Numbered from the stretch's first letter, positions 11,601 through 21,346 are shown. The stretch is DNA of 64,000 nucleotides from Tribonema minus (GCA_017506865.1 JAFCMP010000084.1:124001-188000); one strand, 5' to 3'. The notes: generated by a model not told the origin, from the sequence alone. A program made the numbers and translations.

Positions 11601-14232
11601 GTCACGCGCGCTGCCTGGCAGGGGGCATGTGGTGACAGACCACGAGCGGCAACTGCTGCAGCAGCTGGGCGTTCAGCTAGTGGGGGATATGGATGAAAAT
11701 CAGAACCGTGGAGCTGTGTTGCTGGGGGTGCCGGTGGGCCACAGCAGCTTTGTGGACGCATGGCTGCGCAGGGAAGCGGGTGCAGGCGGGGCAGGGGCTC
11801 GATTTGCAGAGCGATGCGCGCGCCTGACATCTCCGAGGGCTATGTTCAGGTTACTGCGCTACTGCGTGGTGCCTCGCATGACGTACTGCCTGCGCACCAT
11901 TCCCACTACGCAGACAGCGCCAGCCGCCAAGGAGTGGGATCGGGTCACGCAGTGGGTGCTTGAGCACTCAATGGGCCTGCAGCCACCAGGCCAGACCTGG
12001 CGCCAGTTTGAGCAAAGTGGGGCCCACTTCCATCTGGCAGCGCACGGCCCAGCCTTACAGCAAGCGCGACTCCCAACACGGCATGGCGGCCTTGGCATTA
12101 CCAGCGCCTGCGACATCGCTGATGCTGCGTATGTGGCGGGCACGTTGCAAGCGCTGCAACCAGCACTCTCTGGATGGGCGGGGGTGCTACAGCAGGCGGC
12201 TCCTCAAGCGGCTGCAGACAACGCTGCTGAGGATGCGGCAACACAAGCGGCACCGGCAGCAGCGGCAGCAGCACCAGCACCAGCAGCATCAGCAGCGGCA
12301 ACTGTTACAGCGGCTGCCGCAGCGGCGGTTGCCAGTGGAGGCGCGACCGCTCCGGCAGCGGCAACTGCATCAGCGGCTGGCCGCGCTTATGGCGCAGCCA
12401 TTCCGGCAACACACGACGCAGCTGCCGCTGGATCAGGGGCCGCGGCGGCAGCACAGGCGGCACCAGCGGCAGCAGCAGCAGCGGCGGCGCACGGCGCAAC
12501 TACTCCGGCGGCAGCAGCAGCGGCGGCAGCAGCAGCTGCTCCAGCGTCAGAGGCTGCTGCAGCAGCGGCAGCACATGTTGCACCTCAAGTGGCCTCGGCG
12601 GCATCACTAACTGCAGCATCAACAGCAGCGGCTGCGGGCATAGGCAATACAGCTGCTACAGGCCCTACTAGCCTAAGGGCTGCTGCAGCACCTGCAACAG
12701 GAGCAGCGTCGGCAGGCGGCGCCGCAACCGTGCCGGCTGCGACAGCGGCAATGGCGGTGGCAGCGGCCAATGCGGCAGGTGCTGCACCAACACCTGCGGC
12801 AGCAGCAACACCACTGGCAGCAGCAGCAACGGCAGGCGGCACAGCTGCAGCACCAGCGCACGCAGCAGCGGCAGCCGTCAATGCAGGCGCTGCGCGTTCC
12901 ACACCAGCAATGCTACAAGGCGCAGCAGCAGCAGAGGTGGCGCGCCTGCCCCTCATGCGGACGATCGCCACAGCTGCCACATCTCTACGTGCAGCAACAG
13001 GTGACAAGCTGGAACATATACTGCCACCAGCGCTAACGCCACTGCAGCAGCAACCACCTACGCAGCAGCCGCCGCTGCGGCCGACAGCAGGTGGTGGCAC
13101 TGGTGCGGATGCTGCTTGCGTACTTGACGCCAGTGCTCTGCAGTTGCAGTGTAGCCTGAAGCGCCCCAATCAGAGTGCGCTTGCAGATGCCGTCGCTACC
13201 GAGCTTGCAGATAAGGTGGAGGCGGACCTGCAACAGCTGCCGCAGGGCACGCAACGCACGCAAGCACTTGCTCGATTCCGGTCGCAGCGCCACATGCACT
13301 CGATCGGCATGGCATTCCTCAACGAGCCCATGTACTCCACAACGGCTTCGTTCGATGGCCTATCCTGGCAGCTGGCCGTCAAACGCGCCATCGGAGTAGA
13401 GGAGCAGACGGCAGGCTGCAAGCTGTGCGGGAAGTCGCCGGGCGGCACCCTGCATGCACGGCTGTGTCAAGCGCCACGCGTCAAGGCGCACGACACCATT
13501 GTCCAAAAAAGCGTCAAGAGGGCCACGCAGCGCCTCCTGCGGCAATACCTCAAAACGGGACTGGTGGACGAGGACTACACGCCGTTTCTGGGGTCCGCCG
13601 GGCCGCCGGGGAGTCGCAGGATGGACATCGTGCTGCCTGCCGACGCCTTCCCGGTGACCGGCTACGACGACCCGACACGCCACCTACCGCTCATGGTGGA
13701 CGTTACCTGCTTCGAGGCACACGTGGCGTCGCGGGCGGCGAAGACTGCAGCAGACCCCGAGCGATGCTGCCGCGACCAAGAGGCCGCCAAGACTACCCAC
13801 TATTCTGGTCATTATGATCAGAATTGCTACAAACTTGCCACATTGGCAATAGGGTCATTTGGCAGCATCGGGGAGCAGGGGCGGAAGCTGCTGGAGGCTG
13901 TGGCGACGGAGTATGCCAGCAGGATGTCAGTGCCCGGAGGAGCGCGCCCTAAAGCTCTCAAGGGCAGGGCCCTGGCGCGCTTACGCTCGGCACTGTCGGC
14001 AGCGCTCCACATGGCGTACTCTGGCCGTGTCATGACACACATGGCAGAATCCAGGGGGGGGGGGCACATGGAGGAGGACGTAGGGGAGGACCCCGAGATG
14101 CCATTTGGCGGCGGCGGCGTTTGAGTGGTTGTCGTTGCGACACTTTCAGACTGTCATACGACATGTAGATTCCTTACAGCTAGATGCCAATCATCTGGGC
14201 TTTTTCGCGCCCTGAGCGAGAATTAATAAAAA
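8689..14232 (+). mobile_element. Full-length non-LTR retrotransposon, family A (RT + RLE-type endonuclease)
   Basis: The element is about 5.5 kb and is bounded by the 11-bp duplication GTACAACCTTT. It has a short leader, one very long reading frame (8779-14124), a roughly 100-base 3' untranslated part and a short A tail (AATTAATAAAAA) in place of LTRs. A 5'-truncated copy of its 3' end lies at 30396-30657 with its own target duplication, and a 49-base minus-strand stub lies at 30297-30345. Target-primed reverse transcription is the known mechanism for such truncation. The intact frame suggests a young insertion, but see the altered RT motif in the protein entry. Confidence 0.85.
8779..14124 (+). 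CDS. Non-LTR retrotransposon polyprotein, 1781 aa
   Basis: Order of parts. Residues ~127-155 hold a C2H2-like finger (CNLC...HIAAKH) and ~185-213 a second Cys cluster (CALC...CRNC). Residues ~275-430 are Gly/Ser/Arg-rich with RGG-type repeats. The reverse transcriptase spans ~640-1000, with SGAGPSGLRYSHL (~672), RPIV (~743), GFKQGDP (~862) and the YMDD box (~901). Residues ~1135-1395 are almost pure Ala/Thr/Pro from GCN repeats. A CCHC knuckle (CKLCGKSPGGTLHARLC, ~1553) follows, then an RLE/PD-(D/E)XK-like endonuclease region (RMDIVL, LMVDVTCF, EAAKTTHY, IGSFGSIG, ~1610-1700). CCHC followed by RLE is the R2/CRE-type layout. In RT motif A the usual Asp of (L)DLKNAF is Gly here (LGLKNAFNMV, ~803), which should abolish catalysis unless the alignment is wrong. 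The start is the first ATG in frame. Confidence 0.85.
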   Translation: MKRISWRRREARIANSESAQKCKESDLACAQAQDISTSAADGNGACQQDDGTSGSSRATGDGRAAHKRKRVQNDGWSISDQTGEGEHTGGQSAVKRSRTGHNSLEQQRLMLDDEAGGGGSADPEYKCNLCDLVVKKGMSLLSLQQRLNAHIAAKHQRKHHSGTATTFLERSDLSTSHLQTIYTECALCKNLFHANKTFRVDSSDASAGQHCRNCRPITSPAAVAATLSTTASAAPLAPDASTATATTSLPQQQPACTPIGNPYAKGPAHAQQAPAAQAGGSSSSGSSKRPERGGSSATRGGRGRSGGRGRGNGGRVRSGSNDADISSSRATSGSRTGGGSSSGAGGGSAAGTKDSGAGNGRSSDASSRSGGASNSGSGARTQNGRGGRGSGRSSDSGGRGCGRGGRGGGGGGPRAAGAATAAAAPGPAGAAGGAGGLFTWTISTPAVAAVLDSISLDELRKLQFATTRSLARPRNRRYVGAALENAATHLLAHTMTMFVNAAREPDSAGRVQRLQRSTILHHLMPSLITSTDGAPGITRSDRIRMLARGELDRLVPALLAHARAHRRWRARQQTEAAINAYVLQCMGTRGGLQQAARFLQPKTVAIPDDDCFAAMQSKHPPAAPGEQLHELSGMVDQLVAKAADMPAELSLLQGEGIEPETVAKLIQRASPYSGAGPSGLRYSHLQDALRTSWGRHEFAAVLTRWLQTVMREAARLPDAFWQLHGAGRLTPLAEQQEDGTAKQRPIVCGEVLQRLCTSVYVADRKDFLAELLEPDGQYGVAVSAGAEKAAMAGKLAYELGHWQFMLGLKNAFNMVFVLAAAEWVAAQLPDFLDYFIGTYVRTRPRLLFQHVDGSTRIIMSQRGFKQGDPAAPMLFCGAIAQCLKRFNEAAAVQRARRRMGAYMDDANVRTGACTLTQDDIQAVAQLKQHFAEVGLELNLTKSRALPGRGHVVTDHERQLLQQLGVQLVGDMDENQNRGAVLLGVPVGHSSFVDAWLRREAGAGGAGARFAERCARLTSPRAMFRLLRYCVVPRMTYCLRTIPTTQTAPAAKEWDRVTQWVLEHSMGLQPPGQTWRQFEQSGAHFHLAAHGPALQQARLPTRHGGLGITSACDIADAAYVAGTLQALQPALSGWAGVLQQAAPQAAADNAAEDAATQAAPAAAAAAPAPAASAAATVTAAAAAAVASGGATAPAAATASAAGRAYGAAIPATHDAAAAGSGAAAAAQAAPAAAAAAAAHGATTPAAAAAAAAAAAPASEAAAAAAAHVAPQVASAASLTAASTAAAAGIGNTAATGPTSLRAAAAPATGAASAGGAATVPAATAAMAVAAANAAGAAPTPAAAATPLAAAATAGGTAAAPAHAAAAAVNAGAARSTPAMLQGAAAAEVARLPLMRTIATAATSLRAATGDKLEHILPPALTPLQQQPPTQQPPLRPTAGGGTGADAACVLDASALQLQCSLKRPNQSALADAVATELADKVEADLQQLPQGTQRTQALARFRSQRHMHSIGMAFLNEPMYSTTASFDGLSWQLAVKRAIGVEEQTAGCKLCGKSPGGTLHARLCQAPRVKAHDTIVQKSVKRATQRLLRQYLKTGLVDEDYTPFLGSAGPPGSRRMDIVLPADAFPVTGYDDPTRHLPLMVDVTCFEAHVASRAAKTAADPERCCRDQEAAKTTHYSGHYDQNCYKLATLAIGSFGSIGEQGRKLLEAVATEYASRMSVPGGARPKALKGRALARLRSALSAALHMAYSGRVMTHMAESRGGGHMEEDVGEDPEMPFGGGGV

Positions 14233-14243
14233 GTACAACCTTT
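14233..14243. repeat. Right target-site duplication of the family A element
   Basis: GTACAACCTTT here matches 8678-8688 and follows the element's terminal AATAAAAA. Confidence 0.75.
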
Positions 14244-15566
14244 CAACCTCTTCTCAGCTCTGTCGAATCCCTTTTTCAACTTCAATACTGGCGAGTCGCC
14301 AGTTCACCCTCAAAAACGGTGGTGCCAGCGGTGAGCCCGCGGCAGGTGGTGCCGGTGCCGTTGGACGACAGAGCCCGACGCCGCGTACAGGGAGGTGGGC
14401 CTTCCGACCCAGTATGGGCCCGCATGTATGTGAACGACTTGATCATGGTCATGGTAGAATGGGACCAGGAAGCGCTGCTTGCAGTGACTCGCAGCGCGGC
14501 CCACGCCCATTTTCGGTTGCTTGGCGAGCCGCAGGAGGGGTTGCCGCCTGCGATATCAAAGAACAAGGTGACAAACTGGGATTCGACGATGACGGTGCTG
14601 GGTTGGGAGGTTGATACTGAAGCGATGGTGATAAGAATGCCGGCAGACAAACGATCTGCTTTTCAGACGCTGCTGGAATCTTGGCAGCCACACCGGCAGC
14701 AGGCTCGGCGGAAAGAGTTGTGGAGCCTGTTGGGCAAGTTTTCCTGGGCCACATACGGCGTTCGGGCCGGAAAGTTTTTGGTTTGGCGGTTGCGGGGTCT
14801 CCTCAAAGGAGGTCAATGCACTACGAAATACTCAGGAGGTGCAGCCATAGAGGTAGGCGCAGAGGCACTCAAGGACTTGGTGTTTTGGCGGTGGGCAGTG
14901 GGGCCCCGGATAGGGACAGCCGCACTGAGCATGCCCATAGCGGCCCTCGTGAAACGCAAGGCAGATCGCCAGTGGTGGTCTGACGCGAGCTACACGGCGA
15001 TTGGAGGGTTTTGCGAGGTCACTGGAGTATGGTGGCGATATGACTTGACGGTAGAGCAGACAAGTCGTCTCAACAAGGGGACGAAGGTCAAGGTGGGCGA
15101 CGGTTCGATACATATCACCTTGCTTGAGCTGGTGGGGATGGTGATGACGGCTTGGGTGATGGTGGTCACCGTGGTGGAAAACCATGCATGCACCCCCTGT
15201 CCCAGGGGGGGTGGTGCTGCTGCGAGGGGACAACACCTCTGCAGTGGGTTGGGTTCAAAAAGGTGGGGGGCCGCAGACCCTAGGAATGGAGGGTTGTTGC
15301 GCTTGTTGGGTGCAGTTGAACTGATTGGAGGGTGGAGTTTGAATGCACGCCACGTGCCAGGCAAACTCAATGTGACTGCTGATGGTATTTCCCGGTGGGA
15401 TACTGTGCGCGTGCAGGCGGAGTTACAGGCACGGTTCCCAGACATAAAATGGCGACGTGCAGGGCTGAGCCAACGCGAGATGCACATTATTACCGCTGCC
15501 TTAGCCAGGAGCTGGCCAGAGACAGCGTGGGAGCAACATCTATGGGCCAGTATAGGACGGCCTTGA
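14244..15566 (+). pseudogene. DIRS-like RT-RNase H region
   Basis: The frame is open from 14184, but the first codons belong to the neighbouring family A tail, so the true N-terminus is lost. The RT motif C position reads YVNDLI where active enzymes have YVDD, and it is followed by HFRLLG and SKNKVTNW...VLGWEVD, the expected thumb-proximal pattern. RNase H signs are SDASYTAIGGFC, ITLLELVGM and, near the end, ARHVPGKLNVTADGISR. The middle RNase H motif (RGDNTSAVGWVQKGG) is present at about 15222-15270 but in a different frame, so two compensating indels lie around the poly-G run near 15205 and near 15300. I judge it inactive from the motif change plus the shifts. Confidence 0.72.
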
Positions 15567-16505
15567 CTCAGTGGTTGGAGTTCAGGCGGGCGGCAGGGTT
15601 GCCAGATTTTATAGTTGTGTCGCTCTGCGACGCGGAAAAGGCCGCTCAAGTAGAGGATTTCATGGCACAGCTGTTTCACCAGCATGAAAATCAGGCCAAC
15701 ACGATACGGTCGAAGGTGTCAGCACTCAACTACTTCCACAAGATGTGGGGGGGGGTGAGTTGCCGGTGAAGCATTTTCATGTAAGAGCAGTGTCAGAGGG
15801 CATTGCATGACGGCAGGGTATCAGTGGCACAAATTTGCGCCCCTTCCGTCGGGGCCTGACGTGGCACCAGACATGTCAGGGTAGGCAGATGAGTCAGTGC
15901 GCACGGTTGTGGGCAACGGCTCCGGGGGGTAGGTTGGTATGGTATGGCCTAGCGCTTTCATACCTGTGGATGCTGCGAGCCTCTGAAATATGGGGGGAGG
16001 ATGCCACAGGGGCGGTGCGGCTGGATTACGGTTTGACCAGGGGTAGCTTAACATTTAGGAAAGGGGGGGCCCCCCTGCCGCGAAAGAGGTACAGGGAAGC
16101 CGAAGTGGTGGTGGCACACTTCAAAGCATCCAAAGGGGATCAGATATAGCAAGGTCAGGGGCATGTGCGCAGGTCATGATCGAATTATTGGGCCTTTTTC
16201 CTGGTTTACCAGACACGGCGCCTCTGATGGCCGATGCGCAGGGGGCAGCATTCAGTGTGGTCAGGCGTCGAGACGCAACACGCATTCTGCGACAGATGGT
16301 GTCAATTGTGGGGGGTGAAGGCCCACCTGCAGAGTATGCTCTCCATTCAGGGCGAGTGGGGGGGGCCACTGCGATGATGATAGCAGGCAGGTCTGATACT
16401 GAAATCATGAAAGCGGGGAGGTGGAAGTCGGCAGTGTTCAGAACCTACATCAGGCTTTCGCCGGAGATGGAGAATGCCTCCTCCGCACTCGTGCCGGGTA
16501 GTTGA
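15541..16505 (+). pseudogene. DIRS-like tyrosine recombinase
   Basis: The N-terminal SAM-like part reads MGQYRTALTQWLEFRRAAGL and continues to LNYFHKMWGG, where a run of nine G near 15747 shifts the frame. The catalytic part continues at 15835-16149 (LSYLWMLRASEIWG, holding the first catalytic Arg) and 16176-16505 (HSGRVGGAT = HxxR box, KAGRWKS, then VFRTYIR with the nucleophile Tyr). All the R...HxxR...Y residues are visible but spread over three frames with a stop near 16147. It follows the RT-RNase H directly, as in DIRS/PAT elements. Confidence 0.75.
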
Positions 16506-16819
16506 CCATAATGGTGGCAGCTTGAAGCCTCAGCGCACTAGACGTGTCCGCGCAAGGTGGCGTGGCAGTGCGCAACGAGATGATGTCTAATCGATTGTTT
16601 ACATTGTAACTTTGAAAGTCCAAAGTTTGTCTGGTCAAATGTTGCCAATGTGCACATGTCATTGCAGTGCCTCTGAGTCACACGACTTAAGTCAATTGAC
16701 GCGCTGGTGTGCGCATCAAACATTCAATTTGGGCCCCGGGGTTGCCTTTGTGATGATGAACGAGATGTGTCACATTGTCAAGTGGTTGCAACAGGTGGTG
16801 GCTGGTGACAGGTCCCCCC

Positions 16820-17000
16820 CACACCTCCCCCGCCCACCCTGCCATGGGTGGTCGGGCCCCTGCGCGAGGGGGGCGGGTGGGTGCGGGGGGCGGTGGTGGG
16901 GGGGTCCCCTGGGCGTTCGGCCCGTTGAAGGCTTGGGCTGCTGAGCACTGCAGCCCGGGGGTCGATTCTCCACGGGACCCCCCACACACCGGTCACATGG
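16820..17000 (+). repeat. Direct repeat unit 1, with tRNA-like hairpin
   Basis: The shared core, from GCTTGGGCTGCTGAGCACTG through GGGAAGCAA.AGGAAAAA, recurs at 17300-17450 with about 90 percent identity. It contains a perfect 7-bp hairpin (GGGCTGC...GCAGCCC) followed by GGGGGTCGATTCTCC, which resembles a tRNA T-arm/B-box with one mismatch. It could be a tRNA-derived SINE or the terminal repeat of the neighbouring DIRS-like element. Neither is proven. Confidence 0.5.
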
Positions 17001-17269
17001 CAATACATCCTGGCAACCAAAAATGTCACATGTGTGTTTCCTGTTTTTGTTCGTCTCTGCCGGGAAGCAACAGGAAAAAAGAGGGTTTGGACAAAAGCGA
17101 TTTTTTGCGTGCAGATGAACGGGAGAGACACGGATCTCGAGGCTGCAGCTGGCCACATCTTGTGAGGCGCGGCACCTACGGCTGGCGCAACACAGAGCGG
17201 ACGGCAGCAGCGAACCGGGGGAGTAGTTTTTGAGCCCGCCCGCCCAACCCTTTTTTGCCAGGAGGGGGG

Positions 17270-17455
17270 AGGGAAGGTTGTGGGGGGGTCTCGGGAGGCT
17301 TGGGCTGCTGAGCACTGCAGCCCGGGGGTCAATTCTCCACGGGACCACACACACACCGGTCACATGGCGATACATCCTGGCAACCAACACTGTCACATGT
17401 GTGTTTCCTGTTTTTGTTTGTCTCTGCCGGGAAGCAAGAGGAAAAAAAACTTCTT
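17270..17455 (+). repeat. Direct repeat unit 2
   Basis: This is the second copy of the 16820-17090 unit. It has the same hairpin, GGTCAATTC at the B-box-like position, and the same CACATGTGTGTTTCCTGTTTTT tail in shortened form. The units are about 370 bases apart and the sequence between them is unrelated. Confidence 0.55.
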
Positions 17456-17479
17456 CCACACACACCAAAATGTAACTTT

Positions 17480-17884
17480 GGCTGACTGACTGCTGGGCGG
17501 GGCGCGGCGCGGAAATGTGGTGGGCTCCACGTAGATACGTCGTTATTACTTTCGCTCACCCTGGTTCTTGGTTCACCCTGGTTCTTGAGCCGCCTGATCA
17601 GGAACCGTTGATTTGAGCATGAGGCGTGGAGTAGCTCTTATGAGCGCTCTCCATCTCTCCATCTACACTTTAGCTGAGTCGGAGATTGTTTGTTTTCAAA
17701 CAAACAAGTGGGGCCTCAGGCTGCATAAGGCTGCTGGAGGGCAGCAGTGGTTTTTGCCACAACGGAGTCAAGAAGGCGCGAGGGCTGTCTGTCAGGCCTA
17801 GCGGGAACAGGGTGGCAGCAGGCGGTGCACGCACACGTGGCGACCGCACGAGGTGAGCAGCAGAGCAACGCAGCAGATTGGCAA

Positions 17885-17916
<32 letters not shown>

Positions 17917-19297
17917 CAGAAGGACCTTTTCGGCACGCGTCTTGAGTGGGTCGTTTCATTGTGCATACTTTGTCAAGTGCATGTGAAGAGCATGTGTAGC
18001 CAGCAGCATGCTCCTGCGGCAGCGAACTTGAAGGCCCTAATCAGCAGGGGCAATGCAGCAGTAGCCAGCCCCACCGTGGTGCGAGTTTGCTTGTTTAGCT
18101 GCTCATGGAGTAGGCTGATGCGCGCAATGTGCAAAACAGCGAGTCTCAGAGCATGCACGTTGCAGGCGATGTTGACTGGCTATAATAGGATACATGGTGT
18201 GCGCCAATCATATGTGCGTGTGTGGCAACGCATGAGCATTTGCATCTTGCAGAAAGCATTCAGTCACACCAAAAATGCATTTTCAGTTGCCGTACACGGC
18301 ATGCAGCAGATATCGTGGGATACTGTTACAGTACGACAGTTACTGTAGCAACCTGCACTGAGGCCAGGGATATGCGCGTGTGTGGTGTGCGCGGCGGTGG
18401 GGGGTCGGGGGGGGGAAGGACCCCCCACCAATGCCTGATGAGACTATCTGGCCACTAACTTGAAGCATTCAGTTTGGTCTCCAGCCTGAGGGAACTTGGA
18501 CATGACTTTGAGCCTGAGCTTCAAGTAGTTTCAAGTTGAACACTGCAGGCAGCAGAGCGGCGGGCACCGGCTGCAGCAGCATGCTGCCATCTTGCCGCAC
18601 GCATTGTGTACGCCATGGTCTCACACATTTACAAAGCTCATGCATTGGGCACATCAACAATGTGGGCCCCGGGGCAATATGCCTCAACTGGTCCATTTCT
18701 CTGTGCCCATTCTTTGTGCTGGAGTACCGCACGCTGACTGGCATCTGTTGCCTGTGCTATGATGGCGCCATCAAGGGCCAGTGGCAGCACCTCCTAAGGA
18801 GCATTCTGAAATCAGAATAAAACAAAAAGTTTGTTTCAGAAACAAGAAAGAAAGACATAAATTTTTGAGAGACGGGAGAAAAGATGATTTGTTGTGCCAC
18901 ACCTACCGTACTCAGCAGCTGCAGTGTGGAGCTGTAGTACAGTGTACATTGGCGGACGACGCAGTGTCAACTGGAGCATTCGCGGCAGAACAGCTGTAGC
19001 GTAGCTGGCTCGATATCATTTGCTTGTGATACTATGATAGTATACCGCATGTTCAACATAGTTTAACGTGGGCTGACCGTTGTTTCCTACGCGTGAGATC
19101 AAAAGTGGCATGGACTTTGTGTGGTACTTGAAGGATAGCGCGTTGTTCCTGCTTGATCTGGAAGTTACCGAACGCTGCTGCTGTGTGCTTTTCAGGGCGG
19201 GGATGGTGTGCCATATCCTGTACCTGTGGCTGCTAGAATGCGGTACTATTGGCCACATTACACCCCCTCCCGGCCTAAGGTGAGATGCACTGTAACT
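17480..19297. other. Intergenic sequence with one weak exon candidate
   Basis: Most of this stretch shows nothing beyond a CAG run (17887-17915) and a poly-G tract (18400-18416). A plus-strand frame ending at 18820 (ICLNWSISLCPFFVLEYRTL then GICCLCYDGAIKGQWQHLL) has a protein-like tail and follows an AG-rich stretch. It could be the last exon of an unidentified gene, but I have no family for it and no matching upstream exon. Confidence 0.3.
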
Positions 19298-19520
19298 AGG
19301 GTTGCAAAAAAACGTATTTGGCCACACAAATACGGCGTATTTGGGGCGTACTTGGCAACCAGGAATACGTCGTGAGCAAATTTCAACATGACAGTATGCT
19401 GCGTGAAGGGCGTATTTGTGGGGCATGCGGTGAGTCTGCTCAATTAAGAGCATACAGTCTGCCACAAAAGGGGCACTTGAACTCCGAAATAAACTTCAAA
19501 ATACGCTTTTTTGCAACCCT
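19298..19520. mobile_element. MITE-like element with 22-bp terminal inverted repeats
   Basis: The left end AGGGTTGCAAAAAAACGTAT is the near-perfect inverse of the right end ATACGCTTTTTTGCAACCCT (one mismatch). The element is 223 bp, has no coding frame, and contains further CGTATTTGG/AATACG sub-repeats next to the left end. AACT flanks both sides (19294-19297 and 19521-19524) as a possible target duplication. This is the structure of a non-autonomous DNA transposon; no superfamily is assigned. Confidence 0.7.
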
Positions 19521-19704
19521 AACTGTAACCTGACGCCATCATAGTACTTGCGCTATACCTGTGCCGACATGATCGAGGCTGCTGGAGTTAGCAAAGTCCG
19601 TTTGATCTGGTGCAGGGTATTCGTAAACTTCGAAGGCCTCAGTGGTCCGGGAGGTCGGGTGTTCTATGCATTCTCAGCGTCTTCTCCTACAAGTATGCAA
19701 GTTG

Positions 19705-20096
19705 AACAACCTAGTCTGCACTGCACCTTTAGTTCAGCGCTAAGACACCCGGTCCAGCGCTGCAACACAGCCCAGCGTCTGCGTTCCGCGTGAGTACGCC
19801 ATCATGCGTTCTGCCAGCTCCCGCGCCAACTTGAACGACATATATATTACTCAGCTGAATGTAGATTTGACGCTTTGCAAGCCCGGTCTTCTGCACCACG
19901 CCTGCCTTCCGCCTCCTGAGCAATATGCTGAGTCCATTGCCAACTCCTTGACAAAAGCTTCATCTGCTTGCCCAGCCGTCCGTATGACTCCTATACAAAT
20001 GACACAAAGCCCTGGGCCCAAGATGATGTCAAGGTGCCGGTGTGGTGCTTGACGTTCGTGTCCTCCCTACCCCAGCAGCATAACTGTCCGTGTGCA
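19705..20096 (-). mobile_element. Family B non-LTR element fragment
   Basis: On the minus strand it matches 60120-60475 of the long family B copy: the reverse complements of GACGTTCGTGTCCTCCCTA and of CCTCCTGAGCAATATGCTGA correspond to the VGEDAKVKHH and HSALCSGG segments. It is shifted in frame, carries a short AT-rich insertion near 19838-19865 and lacks the 3' tail. It is an old, dead copy. Confidence 0.7.
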
Positions 20097-20299
20097 GGGC
20101 ACTCGCTAGGATGGCCACAAGCATTCAATGATTCGTGAACAGTTATGTCAATACGTCATGCATACGGTTCCGAACATGGTAAAATTTGGGAAATTGAGGA
20201 AGTTGTCGTGATTGTAAGGTAACTTAGTATACACCATTGTAATTTTTTGGAAATAGGAGGTTAGCGTGATCGTAACGCAGCTTACTATAATCGTAAGCC

Positions 20300-20960
20300 A
20301 CAACTTGAAGTCCCTAGCTCACCTTTGTGAGGATGAAAGCCGTAATTTGTACGCAACTACTCTTAAAGTGCGCCGTTACGGTAGCGTACATCAAATTGCC
20401 GTATTCGTTGTAGCGCTGCGTCCAGACTGTAAGGGTTGAAACTATTATAGATATGAATATGCCTTCTGGGCTGATCGGGCCTGAGGTGTGGAGCAATGCT
20501 GAATCAGATATGATTAGTGACAGTAGAGCAAAGCCATTGATGTTGGATGCCTGCGCTACCAAAGCAGTGCCAGTTCAGAAGCCAGTTTGTTGGTTCCAGG
20601 TCCTGCCAGCAGCAGCTGCCGCGATTGTCTGTGAGGTGCGCCGTGATCATGCTGGCCGGGATGACAGCCAGAACAGCTAGCTTCAGCGGTGGCATCGATG
20701 AAACATCTATGTGCCCACAAATCGCTCTTGCCATGGTGACCAAAAAACACTTGCTTCGCTTTAACGCTGGCGCTGTTACAGTAAGCACCTGCTCGGCTCT
20801 GCTCAATCTCTCAGCCTGCCTGCAAACATCAAGCACCTCCACCTTGTATCTACCTTTGTCCAAAGAAACAGCATACAGAGTGGCGCTGCTCGTGCACACA
20901 CCACTACAATTCTCAAGCCGTAAGCCGTAACTCATGCCTGAACAGAATTGCTACTCTAGC
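20300..20960 (-). other. Possible membrane-protein exons, unassigned
   Basis: The minus frame 20935-20504 is open for 143 codons and contains a hydrophobic stretch (LKLAVLAVIPASMITAHL). The next minus frame (20562-20314) adds FALLSLIISDSALLHTSG and GIFISIIVSTLTVW. The two would read as consecutive membrane segments after a frame change or a short intron near 20550. The opposite strand is also open (20547-20930), so the strand is not certain. I recognise no family. An imperfect AT-rich tandem pair lies just to the left (20165-20300). Confidence 0.3.
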
Positions 20961-21346
20961 TGCAAGTCGGTCAACGTTTTCAAGTGTACTACCCGGTGAC
21001 CTGCACAGCATCGAGCATAAACGATGGCAATGCAACCTACGGTCTTTACAAAGGCCTTCTGGATCACTCTATATTTTGTGGCGCGTCAAGTACTTCCTTT
21101 TACCATCTCGGCAACCATAGACTTTATGCATCAGATATCACTGAGTATGTGCCACCTGCATCACGGCATATTAAGTTTTGCACAAACGTCATCACACCCT
21201 CTCTGAAGCTTCAAGTTCCGAATTGCACCTACTGATCTGGTGGGCTGTCGCTGTTGATTGCCTGCAGGAGGCTGTGGCGCCATTTCCACGGGGGGGAGGA
21301 GGTCACCCAGCATGGGGGCTCAGCTATTGCAGCTGATGCTAGCAAC

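Larger units (their letters stand above)
14244..16520 (+). mobile_element. Decayed DIRS-like (tyrosine-recombinase) retroelement
   Basis: The order is RT tail, RNase H, then a tyrosine recombinase instead of an integrase, which defines the DIRS/Ngaro group. No upstream RT motifs (finger, motif A) are present: the family A element lies immediately to the left and any 5' part is missing. Reading frames are broken at several poly-G runs (about 15205, 15745, 16060). The terminal repeats of DIRS elements are not obvious; the duplicated blocks at 16820-17000 and 17270-17450 are possible remnants. Confidence 0.7.

Noticed and set aside
9494..12610. Several long frames inside the family A ORF (9494-10264, 11960-12610, minus 12585-13169)
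   Set aside because: Shadows of the Ala/Gly/Ser-rich GCN-repeat regions of the 1781-codon ORF.
14184..15566. Frame start at 14184 as the true start of the DIRS RT protein
   Set aside because: The first ~20 codons belong to the family A 3' untranslated tail and target duplication.
16770..17468. Long minus-strand frames with HVTGVCVVPWRIDPRAA repeated
   Set aside because: The repetition comes from the duplicated non-coding unit; the frames are Pro-rich and have no domain.
17887..17915. CAG run that could encode polyglutamine
   Set aside because: No supported reading frame surrounds it; treated as a simple microsatellite.
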